Assembly (NCBI GenBank): GCA_027704905.1
Contig: CM051000.1
Coordinates: forward strand, 14,297,514 to 14,361,513
From: Muraenolepis orangiensis
Taxonomy: Eukaryota; Chordata; Actinopteri; Gadiformes; Muraenolepididae
DNA length: 64,000 bases
Reading direction: 5' to 3'
Of this stretch, positions 63,062-64,000 are shown piece after piece. Positions within the stretch are counted from its first letter, which is position 1. The number at the start of each line of letters is the position of its first letter. The notes under the pieces are model-generated. The model saw only the letters and a program-made list of their open reading frames with translations. It ran no database searches and was not told the DNA's origin. The translations under genes were made by a program, and so were the position numbers.

Positions 63062-63720
63062 TAGTGCTGTCAATATATCAAAAATATTTAATCGGATTAA
63101 TCACAATATAATTCTGTGATGAATCCGATTAATCACAAGTTTAAAAGAAGCATATTTATTTGTAGTTTTGTATTTTGCGGGTGGCAAAACAAATGCAGGT
63201 ATGGAAGAATGAAATGCTAAAAGCAGTTAGAGATCAAGATTTTTGCTATTTTATTTGTTACTTTTCACTTTAGTTTACTTTTTCTGAGCATGTTTTCATG
63301 TGCATCTTTGCTGTGTTGGAGCCACTTTATCATTCCAGCTTGTGGGTCCATCCTGAATGAGGCTCCTCCTCCTTTTGCCCGTGAGAGGCTTGCTGGACCT
63401 TCTGCTCCGCTGTGTTTGCAGGACTGTTTGAAATATCCAAGTATTTTACGGCACTTTGCTATAGCACCATCAAATCCACAGTCGCGGAGGGACTCTGTAT
63501 AATGTGCGCTATACAGGGCATATGCTCAAAGGGACATTTTTTTGCTGCCGCAATCATATTGCGAGCGCAATCTTTAAAGTGCAATGTTCCGCCCAGCACT
63601 CCTTGGTGCGTCTCCTCATCCTGGTAGTTTAACGGGCCTACAGCCTGCCTATCAGTTCATTCCCAGGTGCGCATGCGTGCTGGAAACACTGAGGGAGGAG
63701 CCGTTAACTTTGACAGCCCA
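63062..63720. mobile_element. non-autonomous DNA element with GCTGTCAA ends
   Basis: The left end is TAGTGCTGTCAATATATCAA and the inward-read right end is TGGGCTGTCAAAGTTAACGG. The shared GCTGTCAA terminus and the internal AATCGGATTAATCACA palindrome are typical of small teleost DNA elements. A similar right end (ACCTTGACAGCCCTA) lies at 59071-59085. It holds no long frame. Confidence 0.6.
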
Positions 63721-64000
63721 AATATATATATATATATACATACCCACAGTATATATAGTGGGTTTGAAGGCAGCATAATCTGCCACTGCGAACTCCATGC
63801 ATCCGTCCTACATTCACTGTTCTCCTTTTTACTCTCTCATACAGGCAGACCCATCTCACCCATTTGAGGGGAGCCAAACCCCTTCGCAATTGCCCAATTG
63901 CCTGGCACTGATATGATAACATTTCAGTCGATCATATCAAAGATTGGCATACTGCTGCCTTCTAAAACAGGAGTAACATGCACATTGCTGACAAATGAAA

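Larger units (their letters stand above)
52061..64000 (-). other. nell1 intron upstream of exon A (partial)
   Basis: Nothing in this stretch encodes the expected nell1 N-terminal exon. It holds the hAT-like element 53817-55996 with nested LINE and SINE pieces, a possible DNA-transposon end near 56310-56405, the inverted-repeat element 58373-62737 with a SAMD3-like gene, and a non-autonomous element at 63062-63720. The stretches 52100-53800 and 56410-58370 show nothing recognisable except short CA runs at 52390, 52970 and 53530. Confidence 0.75.

Noticed and set aside
52061..64000. N-terminal nell1 exon
   Set aside because: I scanned the minus strand for the expected TELDL/AFLFQ-type exon ending in Gln plus G of Asp and found none.

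Overview
The window reads as vertebrate, most likely teleost (ray-finned fish), nuclear DNA. It has spliced exons with GT/AG borders and very long (CA)n, (GA)n and (CT)n tracts. It also carries fish-type transposons: a Rex3/RTE-like LINE with a (GATG)n tail, L2-like LINE 3' ends, tRNA-derived SINEs and hAT elements. No bacterial-type genes, operons or CRISPR arrays are present.

The only host gene I can support is nell1 (neural EGFL-like 1), on the minus strand. Ten consecutive internal exons lie at 51910-52060, 38554-38724, 25868-25964, 22708-22780, 21999-22081, 18886-19020, 16922-17024, 15907-15980, 14461-14560 and 12930-13058. All borders obey GT/AG and all phases join. Together they make 1116 bp of coding sequence: most of the TSPN/laminin-G-like domain, the coiled-coil linker, two VWC domains and the first EGF-like module. 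The signal-peptide and N-terminal exons lie beyond base 64000. The remaining EGF and VWC exons lie beyond base 1.

Layout by intron, low to high coordinate. Positions 1-12929 (downstream intron) hold a hAT end, L2-like LINE ends, a SINE, a broken THAP-domain remnant and long CA/GA tracts. Positions 13059-22707 are short introns between the VWC and coiled-coil exons, with GAGAGC repeats, a BEL/Pao integrase remnant and a Rex3 3' fragment. Positions 22781-38553 are simple-repeat-rich, with a 3' Rex3 fragment and an L2-like LINE whose tail touches a nell1 splice donor. Positions 38725-51909 hold a Rex3/RTE-like LINE (44494-50150) split by a 2.8 kb hAT transposon with an uninterrupted 604-codon transposase. 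Positions 52061-64000 hold a 2.2 kb hAT-like element, a 4.4 kb terminal-inverted-repeat element carrying a partly decayed, intron-containing gene of the fish 'SAMD3-like' family, and a 0.66 kb non-autonomous element.

The most notable observations are four. First, the SAMD3-like gene sits inside an inverted-repeat element. Second, the hAT transposase keeps its catalytic residues and is flanked by a perfect 8-bp target duplication inside the LINE. Third, the end of one nell1 exon and its splice donor are tandemly duplicated. Fourth, a LINE (ATT)n tail forms the intronic side of a nell1 donor. Nothing here proves a wholly new biological system. Family names rest on recognised motifs, not on database searches.
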